From Streptomyces sp. NBC_00239 (lineage in GTDB: Bacteria > Actinomycetota > Actinomycetes > Streptomycetales > Streptomycetaceae): 64,000 nucleotides of DNA. Numbering within the stretch: position 1 is the first letter of the stretch; every line of letters begins with the position of its first letter. The stretch is taken from positions 1,798,001 to 1,862,000 of the forward strand of contig NZ_CP108095.1 of assembly GCF_036194065.1 (NCBI RefSeq), written 5' to 3'. The notes beneath the pieces are model-generated. The model was not told the origin of the DNA and made no database searches. It worked only from the letters and a program-made list of their open reading frames with translations. The position numbers and the translations under genes are program-made. Positions 39,951-47,978 of the stretch are shown one piece after another.

Positions 39951-42854
39951 ATGGCCGACCTGCTGACCTTCGTACTGAGCGGCCTGGTCTCCGGCGCGCT
40001 GTACGCCCTCCTGGCCACCGGCCTGGTGCTGTCGTACTCCGCCTCCGGGCTGTTCAACTTCGCCCACGGGGCCACCGCCTACCTGTGTGCGCTCGCCTTC
40101 CACGAGCTGCGCTCCGGCTTCGGCTGGCCGGCCGTGCCCGCCGCGCTGACCGTGGTGTTCCTCCTCGCGCCCGGCCTCGGCTGGGGGCTGGACCGGCTGA
40201 TGTTCCGCAAGCTCGCGCGGGCCGGCGAGACCGCGCAGATCGTCGCCACCATCGGCCTGCTGGTGGCGCTGCCCGCGGCCGGCCTGTGGGCGGTCGAACT
40301 GCTGGCGGACGCGGGGGCGCCGGTGGCGGAGGCGGAGAACGTGTTCGGGCTGCCGGGCGCCGGCCCCAGCCCGGCCGTCTCCTGGCAGCTGCCGGCCGGC
40401 GTCGGCATCGACTCCGACCAGCTGATCACCTGGGTGGCCACGGCCGTGGTCGCGGTGGCCCTGTGGGTGCTGATGCGGCACACCCGGCTCGGCCTGCAAC
40501 TGCGGGCGGCGGTCGACAACCGCTCGCTGACGGAGCTGCGCGGGATCAGCGCGGACCGGCTCTCCTCGGTGGCGTGGATGCTCGCCTCCGGGCTCGCCGG
40601 GCTGGCGGGCGTGCTCGCCACTCCCCTGCTCGGCCTGTCGGCCCACGACTACACCCTCTTCCTGTTCGTGTCGGCGACGGCGGCGGCGCTGGGCCGGTTC
40701 GTGTCGGTGCCGGTCGCGTTCGCGGGCGGACTGGGCCTCGGCGTGCTGCAGAACCTGGTCGCCGGGTACGCGTCGTTCGCCGAGCGGATCACCGGCTTCC
40801 GTACCGCCGTCCCCTTCCTCATCCTCTTCGCGGGGCTGCTCGTCCTCACCCGGCGGCAGCGCACCGCCGGCACCGCGGCGGCCGACGCCCCGCCGGTGGA
40901 CCACCTGGCCGGGCGCCCGGCTGCCCGCCGCCACGGCCCCTGGATCGCGGCGGCCGTGCTGCTCGGCGCCGCCTTCTACACCGTCACCACCCCGTTCTGG
41001 AGCGGAGTACTGGCCCAGGGGCTGGCCCTCGCCCTCGTCTTCATGTCCTTCACCGTGGTCACCGGGCTCGGCGCGATGGTGTCGCTGGCCCAGGCCACCT
41101 TCGTGACCGGCTCGGCGCTGGTGGCGGGCCTGCTGATGAGCCGCGGCTGGCCGTTCCTGGCGGCGGCGGTGGCCGGGACCTGCGCGGCGGCCCTGCTGGG
41201 CGCGCTCGCCGCGCTGCCCGCGCTGCGCCTGGGCGGCCGCTCGCTGGCGCTCGCCACCCTGGCCCTGGCCTTCCTCGCCGACCAGGTGCTGTTCCAACTG
41301 GGCCCGCTGCGCAACGGCGACCTCGGCTGGCTGATCCCGCGGCCGGTGCTCGGGCCGCTGGACCTCTCCGACGACCGGGCGTTCGGCGTAGCGATGCTGG
41401 TCCTGGTGGCCGCGGCCGCCGCGGGCCTGAGCGCGCTGCGCCGCTCCCCCGCCGGGCGGGCGATGCTCGCGGTACGGTCCGCCCCGGCGGCCGCACAGGC
41501 CTCGGGGGTGTCCGTCGTCCGCACCCAGCTGCTGCTGTTCACGCTCTCCGCCGGGCTGGCCGGCTTCGGCGGGGTGATGTACGCGTCGTTCAGCACGCGC
41601 ATCACGGCCACCGACTTCACGGCGATGACCGGACTGGTGTGGCTGGCGGTGGTGGTCGCGGCCGGGGTGCGGCGCCCGCAGTACGCGGTGGTCGCGGGCC
41701 TGGTCTTCGCCGCAGCGCCGCCGCTCGTGGACCGGTACGTGACGGACTCGGCGCACCTGCCGGTGCTGCTGTTCGGCCTGGCGGGGCTGGCGCTCGCGAA
41801 CGACCCGGACGGCTACTGCGCGGCCCTCCCCCAGCGCCTCGCCCGCCGCCGCGCCGCGGCGGCGGCCCGTACGGATCGGCAGGCGCAGGAGGCGGGGCAG
41901 GTCCAGCAGGCAGAGCAGGCAGAGCAGGTCCCACAGGTCCAGCAGGCAGCGCAGGTGCGGGCGGTACGGGAGCGGACCGGGCCGGCGCGCCAGGAAGCGG
42001 GACCCGTACGGGAGTCGGCCGGGGGCGTGCCCGGGCCCGCCCTGCCGGTGGAATCCGTACGGCGCCGGGAGCCCGTACGGGGCGTGGGGCCCGACGGGGC
42101 CGTGGGGTCGGCACCGCCCGGGGCGCCGCCGCGGTCGGCAGCGGGACGTGGGGCGGGCGGCGCGGTCGCGCTGGAGCTCGGCGGGGTGTGGGCCGGGTAC
42201 GACGGCGGGACCGTGCTGCGCGGGGTGGACCTGCGGGTGCGGCCCGGCGAGATCCTCGCCCTGCTCGGCCCCAACGGCGCCGGGAAGAGCACCCTGTGCC
42301 GGGTCGCCGCCGGAGCCCTCGGCGCGACCCGCGGCCACGTCCGCGTCGAGGGCCGGGACCGGACCGGTGAGGGGCCCGTGTCCCGGGCCCGGGGCGGGGT
42401 GCTGCTGGCACCCGAGGGCCGCGGCATCTTCCCCGGCCTGAGCATCGCCGAGAACCTCGCGCTGCACCTCACCCGCGCCGCCGACCGGGAGGCCGTCTAC
42501 GCCCGCTTCCCACGGCTCGCGGAACGGCGCTCGGTGGCCGCCGGCGCGCTCTCGGGCGGCGAGCAGCAGCTCCTCGCCCTGGCCCCGCTGCTCCAGCGCC
42601 CGCCCAGGATCCTGATCGCCGACGAGCCCTCGCTCGGCCTCGCCCCGCGGGTGGTGGACGAGGTGTACGCGCTGCTCGCCGAGCTCCGGGAGGTCGGCAG
42701 CGCCCTGCTGCTCGTCGAGGAGAAGGCCGCCGAGATCCTCGGGGTCGCCGACACCGTGGCGTACCTCGAGGAGGGCCGGATCTCCTGGTGCGGCCCGCGC
42801 GCCGACGTGGAAGCTGACCGTCTCACCGACGCCTACCTGGGGATGGTCCGATGA
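39951..42854 (+). CDS. Fused LivH-LivM-LivF: two permease domains and one ATPase in one chain
   Basis: A 967-residue protein. Residues about 1-300 are LivH-like (LVSGALYALLATGLVLSYSASGLFNFAHGA), about 325-620 LivM-like (GLGAMVSLAQATFVTGSALVAGLL, LRLGGRSLALATLALAFL), about 625-735 a Gln/Ala/Arg/Pro-rich low-complexity linker, and about 738-967 a LivF-like ATPase with Walker A GPNGAGKST (about 773), signature LSGGEQQ (about 867), Walker B RILIADEP and a LivF-typical EGRGIFPGLSI. In most bacteria these are three proteins. It provides the complete membrane channel and one of two nucleotide-binding domains; the second comes from the overlapping livG (ATGA). No frameshift or stop interrupts the junctions. 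Confidence 0.93.
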   Translation: MADLLTFVLSGLVSGALYALLATGLVLSYSASGLFNFAHGATAYLCALAFHELRSGFGWPAVPAALTVVFLLAPGLGWGLDRLMFRKLARAGETAQIVATIGLLVALPAAGLWAVELLADAGAPVAEAENVFGLPGAGPSPAVSWQLPAGVGIDSDQLITWVATAVVAVALWVLMRHTRLGLQLRAAVDNRSLTELRGISADRLSSVAWMLASGLAGLAGVLATPLLGLSAHDYTLFLFVSATAAALGRFVSVPVAFAGGLGLGVLQNLVAGYASFAERITGFRTAVPFLILFAGLLVLTRRQRTAGTAAADAPPVDHLAGRPAARRHGPWIAAAVLLGAAFYTVTTPFWSGVLAQGLALALVFMSFTVVTGLGAMVSLAQATFVTGSALVAGLLMSRGWPFLAAAVAGTCAAALLGALAALPALRLGGRSLALATLALAFLADQVLFQLGPLRNGDLGWLIPRPVLGPLDLSDDRAFGVAMLVLVAAAAAGLSALRRSPAGRAMLAVRSAPAAAQASGVSVVRTQLLLFTLSAGLAGFGGVMYASFSTRITATDFTAMTGLVWLAVVVAAGVRRPQYAVVAGLVFAAAPPLVDRYVTDSAHLPVLLFGLAGLALANDPDGYCAALPQRLARRRAAAAARTDRQAQEAGQVQQAEQAEQVPQVQQAAQVRAVRERTGPARQEAGPVRESAGGVPGPALPVESVRRREPVRGVGPDGAVGSAPPGAPPRSAAGRGAGGAVALELGGVWAGYDGGTVLRGVDLRVRPGEILALLGPNGAGKSTLCRVAAGALGATRGHVRVEGRDRTGEGPVSRARGGVLLAPEGRGIFPGLSIAENLALHLTRAADREAVYARFPRLAERRSVAAGALSGGEQQLLALAPLLQRPPRILIADEPSLGLAPRVVDEVYALLAELREVGSALLLVEEKAAEILGVADTVAYLEEGRISWCGPRADVEADRLTDAYLGMVR

Positions 42855-43585
42855 ACCCGGCACTGGAGGTACACGGCGTGGGAGTCCGCTTCGGCGGGGT
42901 GCGGGCGCTGGCCGAGGTGTCGCTGGCGCTGCGCCCGGGCGAGGTGTGCGGGCTGATCGGGCCGAACGGCGCCGGCAAGACCACCCTCTTCGACGTGGTG
43001 TCCGGGATCCGCCGCCCGGACCGCGGACAGGTGCTGCTGGACGGCCGCGACGTCACCCGGCGCTCACCCGTGTGGCGGGCCCGCCACGGGATGCGCCGCA
43101 CCTTCCAGCGGCAGCAGCTCTTCGGCCAGCTCACGGTCGCCGACAACCTCCTCGTCGCACAGGAGTGGCGCGGCGGCGCCCTGCGCCCGTCGGAGCGGCG
43201 GGCCCGCCGGGACCGGGCCGCGGTCGTGCTCGCGGAGTGCGGGCTGGCGCCGCTCGGGGACGCGTACGCGGGCGGGCTGCCGGTCGGGCGAGCCCGGATG
43301 GTGGAACTGGCGCGCGCCCTGGCCGACCCGCCGCGCGTGCTGCTCCTCGACGAGCCGGCCTCCGGGATGTCGGCGCCCGAGCGGGCCCGGCTGGCGGAGG
43401 TGGTGCGGCTGGCCGCGGCGGACGGCTGCGCGGTGCTGCTGGTCGAGCACAACGTCGCCTTCGTCATGGAGCTGTGCGCGCGGGTGGTCGTACTCGACCT
43501 GGGCCGGGTCCTGGCCGAGGGCACCCCGGCCGAGGTGCGCGCGGATCCGGGCGTCCGGGAGGCGTACCTGGGACGGGCGTCCTGA
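42851..43585 (+). CDS. ABC transporter ATP-binding protein (LivG-like)
   Basis: A 244-residue ATPase. Walker A GPNGAGKTT (residues 38-46), Q-loop region RRTFQRQQLFGQLTV, Walker B VLLLDEPASGM and H-loop LLVEHNVAFVM. The signature is LPVGRARMVELARAL rather than LSGGQ, a variation common in LivG. RTFQ is also typical of LivG proteins. It overlaps the fused permease gene by four bases, so both ATPase halves are made in a fixed ratio. Last gene of the importer operon; a run of hairpin repeats follows. Confidence 0.93.
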   Translation: MNPALEVHGVGVRFGGVRALAEVSLALRPGEVCGLIGPNGAGKTTLFDVVSGIRRPDRGQVLLDGRDVTRRSPVWRARHGMRRTFQRQQLFGQLTVADNLLVAQEWRGGALRPSERRARRDRAAVVLAECGLAPLGDAYAGGLPVGRARMVELARALADPPRVLLLDEPASGMSAPERARLAEVVRLAAADGCAVLLVEHNVAFVMELCARVVVLDLGRVLAEGTPAEVRADPGVREAYLGRAS

Positions 43586-43690
43586 CGGCGCCGGGAGCGC
43601 CGGTCGGTACGGCGCGGGAGCGCCGGTCGTGCGGCGGCGCGGGCACGCCGGTCGGTGGTGGCGCGGGAGCACCGGCCGTGCGGCGGCTCG
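43586..43690. repeat. Four imperfect tandem hairpin units
   Basis: Directly after the livG stop come four units of about 22-28 bases, each of the form GGCGCGGGAGCGCCGGTCG (variants with GCACGCC and GCACC), with GGCGC/GCGCC self-complementarity in each unit. Read as RNA this is a row of small stems, probably acting in termination of the liv operon. Confidence 0.7.
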
Positions 43691-43733
43691 GGTAGACCGC
43701 CCTCGTGCCGGCGCACACGCGGACCGTGGTGGC

Positions 43734-43783
43734 CGGGGTCGTATTCCCGCGATCGCGGACGCGGTGGCGGGAATACGACCCCG
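43734..43783. promoter_or_regulatory. Perfect 17-bp inverted repeat upstream of the aldo/keto reductase
   Basis: Arms CGGGGTCGTATTCCCGC (43734-43750) and its exact complement (43767-43783) enclose a 16-base loop that itself starts with GATCGC, creating GCGATCGC at the arm border. It ends 58 bp before the aldo/keto reductase start. The AT pairs inside the arms distinguish it from the GC-only terminators. It can be a terminator of upstream transcripts or a double operator. Confidence 0.6.
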
Positions 43784-43841
43784 TTCCCGCCGGTTGCCGC
43801 CCCCGTACGCGCACGACGACGACGCGAGGAAACGGTCCGAC

Positions 43842-44684
43842 GTGAACCAGGTCCCCACCATCAAGCTCAACAACGGCACGCTCATGCCGCAGCTCGGCTT
43901 CGGCGTCTGGCAGGTGCCGGACGACGAGGCGGCCGCCGCCGTCGGCACCGCGCTGGAGGCCGGATACCGCAGCATCGACACGGCGTCCGTGTACGAGAAC
44001 GAGACCGGCACCGGCAAGGCGCTCGCGGACTCCGGGCTGCCCCGCGAGGAGCTGTTCATCACCACGAAGCTGTGGAACAGCGGCACCGAGAGCTGGGGCC
44101 GGGACAATGTGCTCCGCGAGTTCGACGCCTCGCTGGGGCGGCTCGGCCTCGACTACGTGGACCTGTACCTGATCCACTGGCCGCGCCCGATGCGCGGCGA
44201 CTACCCCGCCATCTGGAAGGCCTTCGAGGAGATCGCGGCGAGCGGCCGGGCCAAGGCCGTCGGCGTGTCGAACTTCAAGCCCGCCCACCTGGAGCGGCTG
44301 CGCTCCGAGAGCGGCCTCGTCCCGGCGGTCAACCAGGTCGAGCTGCACCCCTTCCTGGCCCAGCCCGAGCTGCGCGCCGTGCACGCCGAGTACGGCATCG
44401 CCACCGAGGCCTGGTCCCCGCTCGGCCAGGGCAAGGAGCTGCTGGCCGCCCCGGCAGTGCTGGCCGCCGCCGAGAAGCACGGCCGCACCGCCGCGCAGGT
44501 CGTGCTGCGCTGGCACCTGCAGCTGGGCACCATCGCGATCCCGAAGTCGGTGACCCCGTCCCGGATCCGCGAAAACCTCGACGTGTTCGGCTTCGAGCTG
44601 GACGCCGCGGACCTGGCCGCGCTCGACGCCCTGGACGCCGGCAAGCGCATCGGGCCGGACCCGGACGACTTCGACTGGAATTGA
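43842..44684 (+). CDS. Aldo/keto reductase
   Basis: A 280-residue NADPH-dependent TIM-barrel reductase. Catalytic tetrad in place: Asp46 and Tyr51 in SIDTASVYENE, Lys76 in ITTKLW and His112 in YLIHWPRP. Family signatures GVSNFKPAHLERL, NQVELHPFL and the C-terminal NADP-binding IPKSVTPSRIRENL are also readable. It most resembles the 2,5-diketo-gluconate reductase/prostaglandin F synthase branch; the natural substrate is unknown. GTG 43842 gives a standard N-terminus (NQVPTIKLNNGTLMPQLGFG) and follows GAGGA by eleven bases. The lectin-like gene begins within six bases of its stop. Confidence 0.93.
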   Translation: MNQVPTIKLNNGTLMPQLGFGVWQVPDDEAAAAVGTALEAGYRSIDTASVYENETGTGKALADSGLPREELFITTKLWNSGTESWGRDNVLREFDASLGRLGLDYVDLYLIHWPRPMRGDYPAIWKAFEEIAASGRAKAVGVSNFKPAHLERLRSESGLVPAVNQVELHPFLAQPELRAVHAEYGIATEAWSPLGQGKELLAAPAVLAAAEKHGRTAAQVVLRWHLQLGTIAIPKSVTPSRIRENLDVFGFELDAADLAALDALDAGKRIGPDPDDFDWN

Positions 44685-44689
44685 AGGGC

Positions 44690-45268
44690 GTGGGCGCGCC
44701 GGAAGGCGGCCCGGCTCGCCCGGGGCACCGGCCTGACCCGGCTCCGGCGCCGCTGAGCCCGGGCGTCTACCTGCTGCGCAACGTGGCGAGCGGCCTGGTG
44801 CTGGAGGTGCCGGGCGGCTCGAAGGGCAGCGGCGCCAAGGTGCGGCAGGGCCCGGCGGCGGCCGGTGCGGCCGCCCAGCAGTGGCAGCTCGCCCCGGTGC
44901 ATTCCGGCGGCGGGCTGTACCACCTGGTGAACGTGCACAGCGGCAAGCGGCTCGACGTCACGGGCGCGTCGACGGAGAACGGCGCCACCGTCCAGCAGTG
45001 GAAGGCGAACAACTACGGCGCGCAGGAGTGGATCGTCGAGCGGCTGCTCGGCGATCCGACCCGCAACGACGTGGTGGTGCTGGTGAGTTGGGTGAGCGGC
45101 CTGCTGCTGGAGGTGGCCGACGGCAGCCTCGCCGAGGGCGCCGGCATCCGGCAGTGGGAGGACACCGACTCGCCGTCCCAGTGGTGGCGGCTGGAGCCGG
45201 TCACACCCGCTCCCGGCGCCGGCCCGGATCCCGGTGCCGGTCAGCGTCCCGGTGGTGGCTCGGGCTGA
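44690..45268 (+). CDS. Ricin B-fold lectin-like protein
   Basis: A protein of about 192 residues with a beta-trefoil carbohydrate-binding domain: repeated YLLRNVASGLVLEVPGGS, YHLVNVHSGKRLDVTGAS, then VSWVSGLLLEVADGS, each followed by a Q-W strand (AAQQWQLAP, TVQQWKANN, SPSQWWRLEP). These QxW repeats define RICIN domains. No signal peptide is visible, which is unusual because most RICIN modules ride on secreted enzymes. Start uncertain: GTG 44690, or TTG 44681 overlapping the reductase stop. Its last 68 bases overlap the 3' end of the convergent AraC-type gene. Confidence 0.78.
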   Translation: MGAPEGGPARPGHRPDPAPAPLSPGVYLLRNVASGLVLEVPGGSKGSGAKVRQGPAAAGAAAQQWQLAPVHSGGGLYHLVNVHSGKRLDVTGASTENGATVQQWKANNYGAQEWIVERLLGDPTRNDVVVLVSWVSGLLLEVADGSLAEGAGIRQWEDTDSPSQWWRLEPVTPAPGAGPDPGAGQRPGGGSG

Positions 45269-46169
45269 TGCCCCGGACCCGCTTGAAGGCCGAACTCAGC
45301 GCGAACGAACCGCTGTAGCCGACCTTGCGGGCCACCGCCTCCACCGTGTCGTCCGTGTCCCGCAGCAGGTCCGCGGCCAAGGAGAGCCGCCAGCCGGTCA
45401 GGTAGGCCATCGGCGGCTCTCCCACCAGCTCGGTGAACCGGCGCGCGAACGCCGCCCGGGACAGCCCGACGGCGGCGGCCAGCGAGGCCACCGTCCACGG
45501 CCGGGCCGGCTCGTCCTGGAGCAGCCGCAGCGCACCGCCGATCACCGGGTCGGCCAACGCCCGGTACCAGCCCGGGGGTTCGCCCTCCGGACGGGAGAAC
45601 CAGGTCCGCAGCACGTCGATCAGCATCAGGTCGAGGAGCCGGTCGAGCACGATCTCCTGGCCCGGCCGCTCCTTGGCGATCTCCGCGTCGAGCAGCGGCC
45701 CGAACGGGCAGTCGCCGAGCCCCGCGGGCACGGTCAGCAGGGGCGGCAGGGCCTGGAGCAGCCGGCCGCCGATCTCGCCCTCCATCCGGTACGTGCCCAC
45801 CAGCAGCGCGGTGTCCCCGTCGGCGCGGTCGCCCCAGGTGCGTACGCCGAGCTGCATCACGGAGCCGAGCGGCTCGCCCGCCGGGCCGGTGCACTGCCCG
45901 TCGGCGTCGACGGTCACGCGCGGCGGGGTGCCGGGCCGGTCGCAGACGGTGTACGGGGCGGGGCCGCGCGCGATGGCCGCGTCGCCGGGGGTGAGTCGGA
46001 CCGGCGGCCCGTCCTCGGGTTCGATCCACGCCTCGCCGCGCCGCACGAGCATCAGGCACAAGGGCGCCCGGTCCTCGATCCGCACCGACCACGGCGCCTG
46101 CATGACCATCCGCAGGATGAAGGCGCCTTGCGCGCGGGGCCCGTTCAGCAGTCCTGTCAACGCGTCCAT
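45201..46169 (-). CDS. AraC-family regulator with N-terminal cupin domain
   Basis: A 322-residue regulator. The N-terminal cupin_6-type domain (WSVRIEDRAPLCLMLVRRGEAWI, LTPGDAAIARGPAPYTV) is followed by a double HTH of AraC type: PWTVASLAAAVGLSRAAFARRFTELVGEPPMAYLTGWRL and TVEAVARKVGYSGSFALSSAFKRVRGISPS in segments. Members of this subgroup usually control a neighbouring oxidoreductase, and here an NmrA-like NAD(P)-binding gene diverges 97 bp away. ATG 46169 is the most plausible start. The C-terminal 15 residues (DADRHRDPGRRRERV) are an unconserved basic tail, created where the gene overlaps the lectin gene. Confidence 0.92.
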   Translation of the reverse strand: MDALTGLLNGPRAQGAFILRMVMQAPWSVRIEDRAPLCLMLVRRGEAWIEPEDGPPVRLTPGDAAIARGPAPYTVCDRPGTPPRVTVDADGQCTGPAGEPLGSVMQLGVRTWGDRADGDTALLVGTYRMEGEIGGRLLQALPPLLTVPAGLGDCPFGPLLDAEIAKERPGQEIVLDRLLDLMLIDVLRTWFSRPEGEPPGWYRALADPVIGGALRLLQDEPARPWTVASLAAAVGLSRAAFARRFTELVGEPPMAYLTGWRLSLAADLLRDTDDTVEAVARKVGYSGSFALSSAFKRVRGISPSHHRDADRHRDPGRRRERV

Positions 46170-46266
46170 GGCGTCGAGCGTAAGCGCGCCCGGTCGTGGA
46201 CGCACGGACATGCGGACAAGCCTTCGGAACATGGATCGTCCAGGCAGCAGCAGCCAGTCTGGAGCC

Positions 46267-47112
46267 ATGACGGAGAACACGAAGCACGAGACGGTTCTGG
46301 TGACGGCGGCGACGGGCAAGACGGGCCGCCGGGTGGCGGAGCGGCTGGCGGCGCGCGGCCGCACCGTACGGGCGGGAACCCGCAGCGCGTCCCGCGACGG
46401 CGAGGTCCGCTTCGACTGGGCGGACGCCTCGACGTGGGGGCCGGCGCTGCGGGGCGTGGACCGGGCGTACGTGGCGTACGTTCCGGACCTCGCGGCGCCG
46501 ACCGCGGCGCCCGCGCTGCGGGAGTTCGGCCGGCTGGCGGTGGCGCAGGGCGTACGGCGGCTGGTGCTGCTGTCGGGCCGCGGGGAGCCGCAGGCCGAGG
46601 CCGCCGAGGCGGCGTTGCGGGAGTCGGGGGCGGAGGTGACGGTGGTACGGGCGAGCTTCTTCGCCGAGAACTTCAGCGAGGGGCTGTTGGTGGACGGCAT
46701 CCTCGCCGGTGAACTCCCCTTCCCTGCGGGGGAGGTGGCCGAGCCGTTCATCCTCGCGGACGACCTCGCGGACGTGGTGGTGGCCGCGCTCACCGGGGAC
46801 GCGCGGGCCGGGGTGGTGCACGAGGTGACCGGGCCGCGGGCACTCACCTTCGGGGAGGCGGTGGCCGAGATCGGGCGGGCGGCGGGGCGCGACATCCGGT
46901 ACGTGCCGGTGTCCGGGGCGCAGTACGCGGAGCTGCTCGTGGGTTTCGGACTGCCGGCCGGGGAATCCGCCTTCCTCGCGGGCCTGTTCACGGCGTTGCT
47001 GGACGGGCACAACACGCCGGTGACGGACGGCGTCAAGCGCGCCCTCGGCCGCGACCCCCAACCCTTCACCGCCTACGCCCACACCGCCGCCACAACAGGC
47101 GCCTGGTCCTGA
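46267..47112 (+). CDS. NmrA-like NAD(P)-binding protein
   Basis: A 281-residue atypical short-chain dehydrogenase. The dinucleotide motif is VTAATGKTGRRVAERLAARG (residues 12-31, starting TAATGKTG). The Tyr-x-x-x-Lys catalytic pair is missing, as in NmrA/QorR-type sensors and some NmrA-like reductases; FFAENFSEGL and PFILADDLADVV match the NmrA branch. It may act as redox sensor or quinone reductase. ATG 46267 with GGAG four bases upstream. It is divergent from, and most likely controlled by, the AraC-type gene. Confidence 0.9.
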   Translation: MTENTKHETVLVTAATGKTGRRVAERLAARGRTVRAGTRSASRDGEVRFDWADASTWGPALRGVDRAYVAYVPDLAAPTAAPALREFGRLAVAQGVRRLVLLSGRGEPQAEAAEAALRESGAEVTVVRASFFAENFSEGLLVDGILAGELPFPAGEVAEPFILADDLADVVVAALTGDARAGVVHEVTGPRALTFGEAVAEIGRAAGRDIRYVPVSGAQYAELLVGFGLPAGESAFLAGLFTALLDGHNTPVTDGVKRALGRDPQPFTAYAHTAATTGAWS

Positions 47113-47154
47113 CCCCGGCCTTGTCGGTGCGCTGGTGCGCTGGTGCGCAACTTT

Positions 47155-47500
47155 CAGCCTCGCCGGCGCTTGAGGCGGACACTTGGGCAACTCCCAGCCT
47201 CGCCGGGGCTTGAGGCGGACACTTGGGCAACTCCCAGCCTCGCCGGCGTTTGAGGCGCGGGGTCTGGGGCGGAGCCCCAGGACTGCAACCCGGCTCCGCC
47301 GGGCACCGGGCTCCGCCCGGACCCGCGCCTCAAACGCCGGCGAGGCTGGAGGTTGCCCCTCAGGCCATCGGCGAGGCCGAAGGCGCGTCCCAGCCGGCCG
47401 GGGAGGCAGGGGGTCGCCGTCCAGGCCATCGGCGAAGCCCGAGGCGCGTCACAGTCAGCCGGCGAGGCTGGAGGTCGCCGTTCAGGGCGTCGGCGAGGGG
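47155..47500. repeat. Repeat copy C: 40-bp tandem units, nested inverted repeat, satellites
   Basis: Two 40-bp units beginning CAGCCTCGCCGG (47155-47194 and 47195-47234) lead into a core inverted repeat with perfect 28-bp arms (47234-47261 and 47322-47349). Internally the core is the reverse complement of copies B and D, so it is in opposite orientation. Satellites with CGGCGAGGC follow to about 47500. The element fills the gap between two convergent genes. Confidence 0.9.
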
Positions 47501-47502
47501 CA

Positions 47503-47808
47503 TCAGGCCGCGCCGTGGGCCGGGGCGAGGGACTCGACGCGTTCGGCCAGGGCGAAGTCCTGCGCGGTCACCGCACCCCCGGCGTCATGCGTGTTCACGG
47601 TGAGCCGCACCGAGCGGTAACCGAGCGTCAGGTCACTGTGATGGCCGAGTTCGTCCTGCACGGCGGCAATGCCCACCACCAGCGCCGCCGCCGCGAAGTG
47701 CGACCCGAGCGCGTACGTCCGGGCGATCCGGTCGCCTTCCTGCGACCAGCCGGGCAGTTCCCGCAGCCGGTCCTCGATCTCCTTCTGGGACAGCGGCTCG
47801 TTCGCCAT
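47503..47808 (-). CDS. Pterin-4a-carbinolamine dehydratase
   Basis: A 101-residue PCD/DCoH-family protein. The family dehydrates 4a-hydroxytetrahydropterin made by aromatic amino-acid hydroxylases. The helix-1 motif ELPGWSQEGDRIARTY and the active-site His56-His57 in DELGHHSDLTLGYRSVRLTVNTHDAGG (in segments) are present; the third motif Thr/His-Asp is in VNTHDAGG. ATG 47808 follows GAGGAGA. No pterin-dependent hydroxylase is nearby. The function in Streptomyces may be pterin recycling in general. Confidence 0.92.
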   Translation of the reverse strand: MANEPLSQKEIEDRLRELPGWSQEGDRIARTYALGSHFAAAALVVGIAAVQDELGHHSDLTLGYRSVRLTVNTHDAGGAVTAQDFALAERVESLAPAHGAA

Positions 47809-47978
47809 GTGCGTCTCCTCCCGTGATCGGTGAAGCACTCAGCGTGCCACACGGCATGCCGTGGGGAGCTTTCGCGCCATAGTGCGGCGGGGTCCTTCTG
47901 TGCCTTCCGCGACGCGTGTGACCGCCCTAAGCTCCTGCGCCGAACGCAAGTGTTACCGGCGGTAGCAGGGGAGGGCGC

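Noticed and set aside
39669..42863. A 1064-codon minus-strand open frame
   Set aside because: Antisense to the fused liv permease-ATPase gene, whose domains and Walker motifs are unequivocal.
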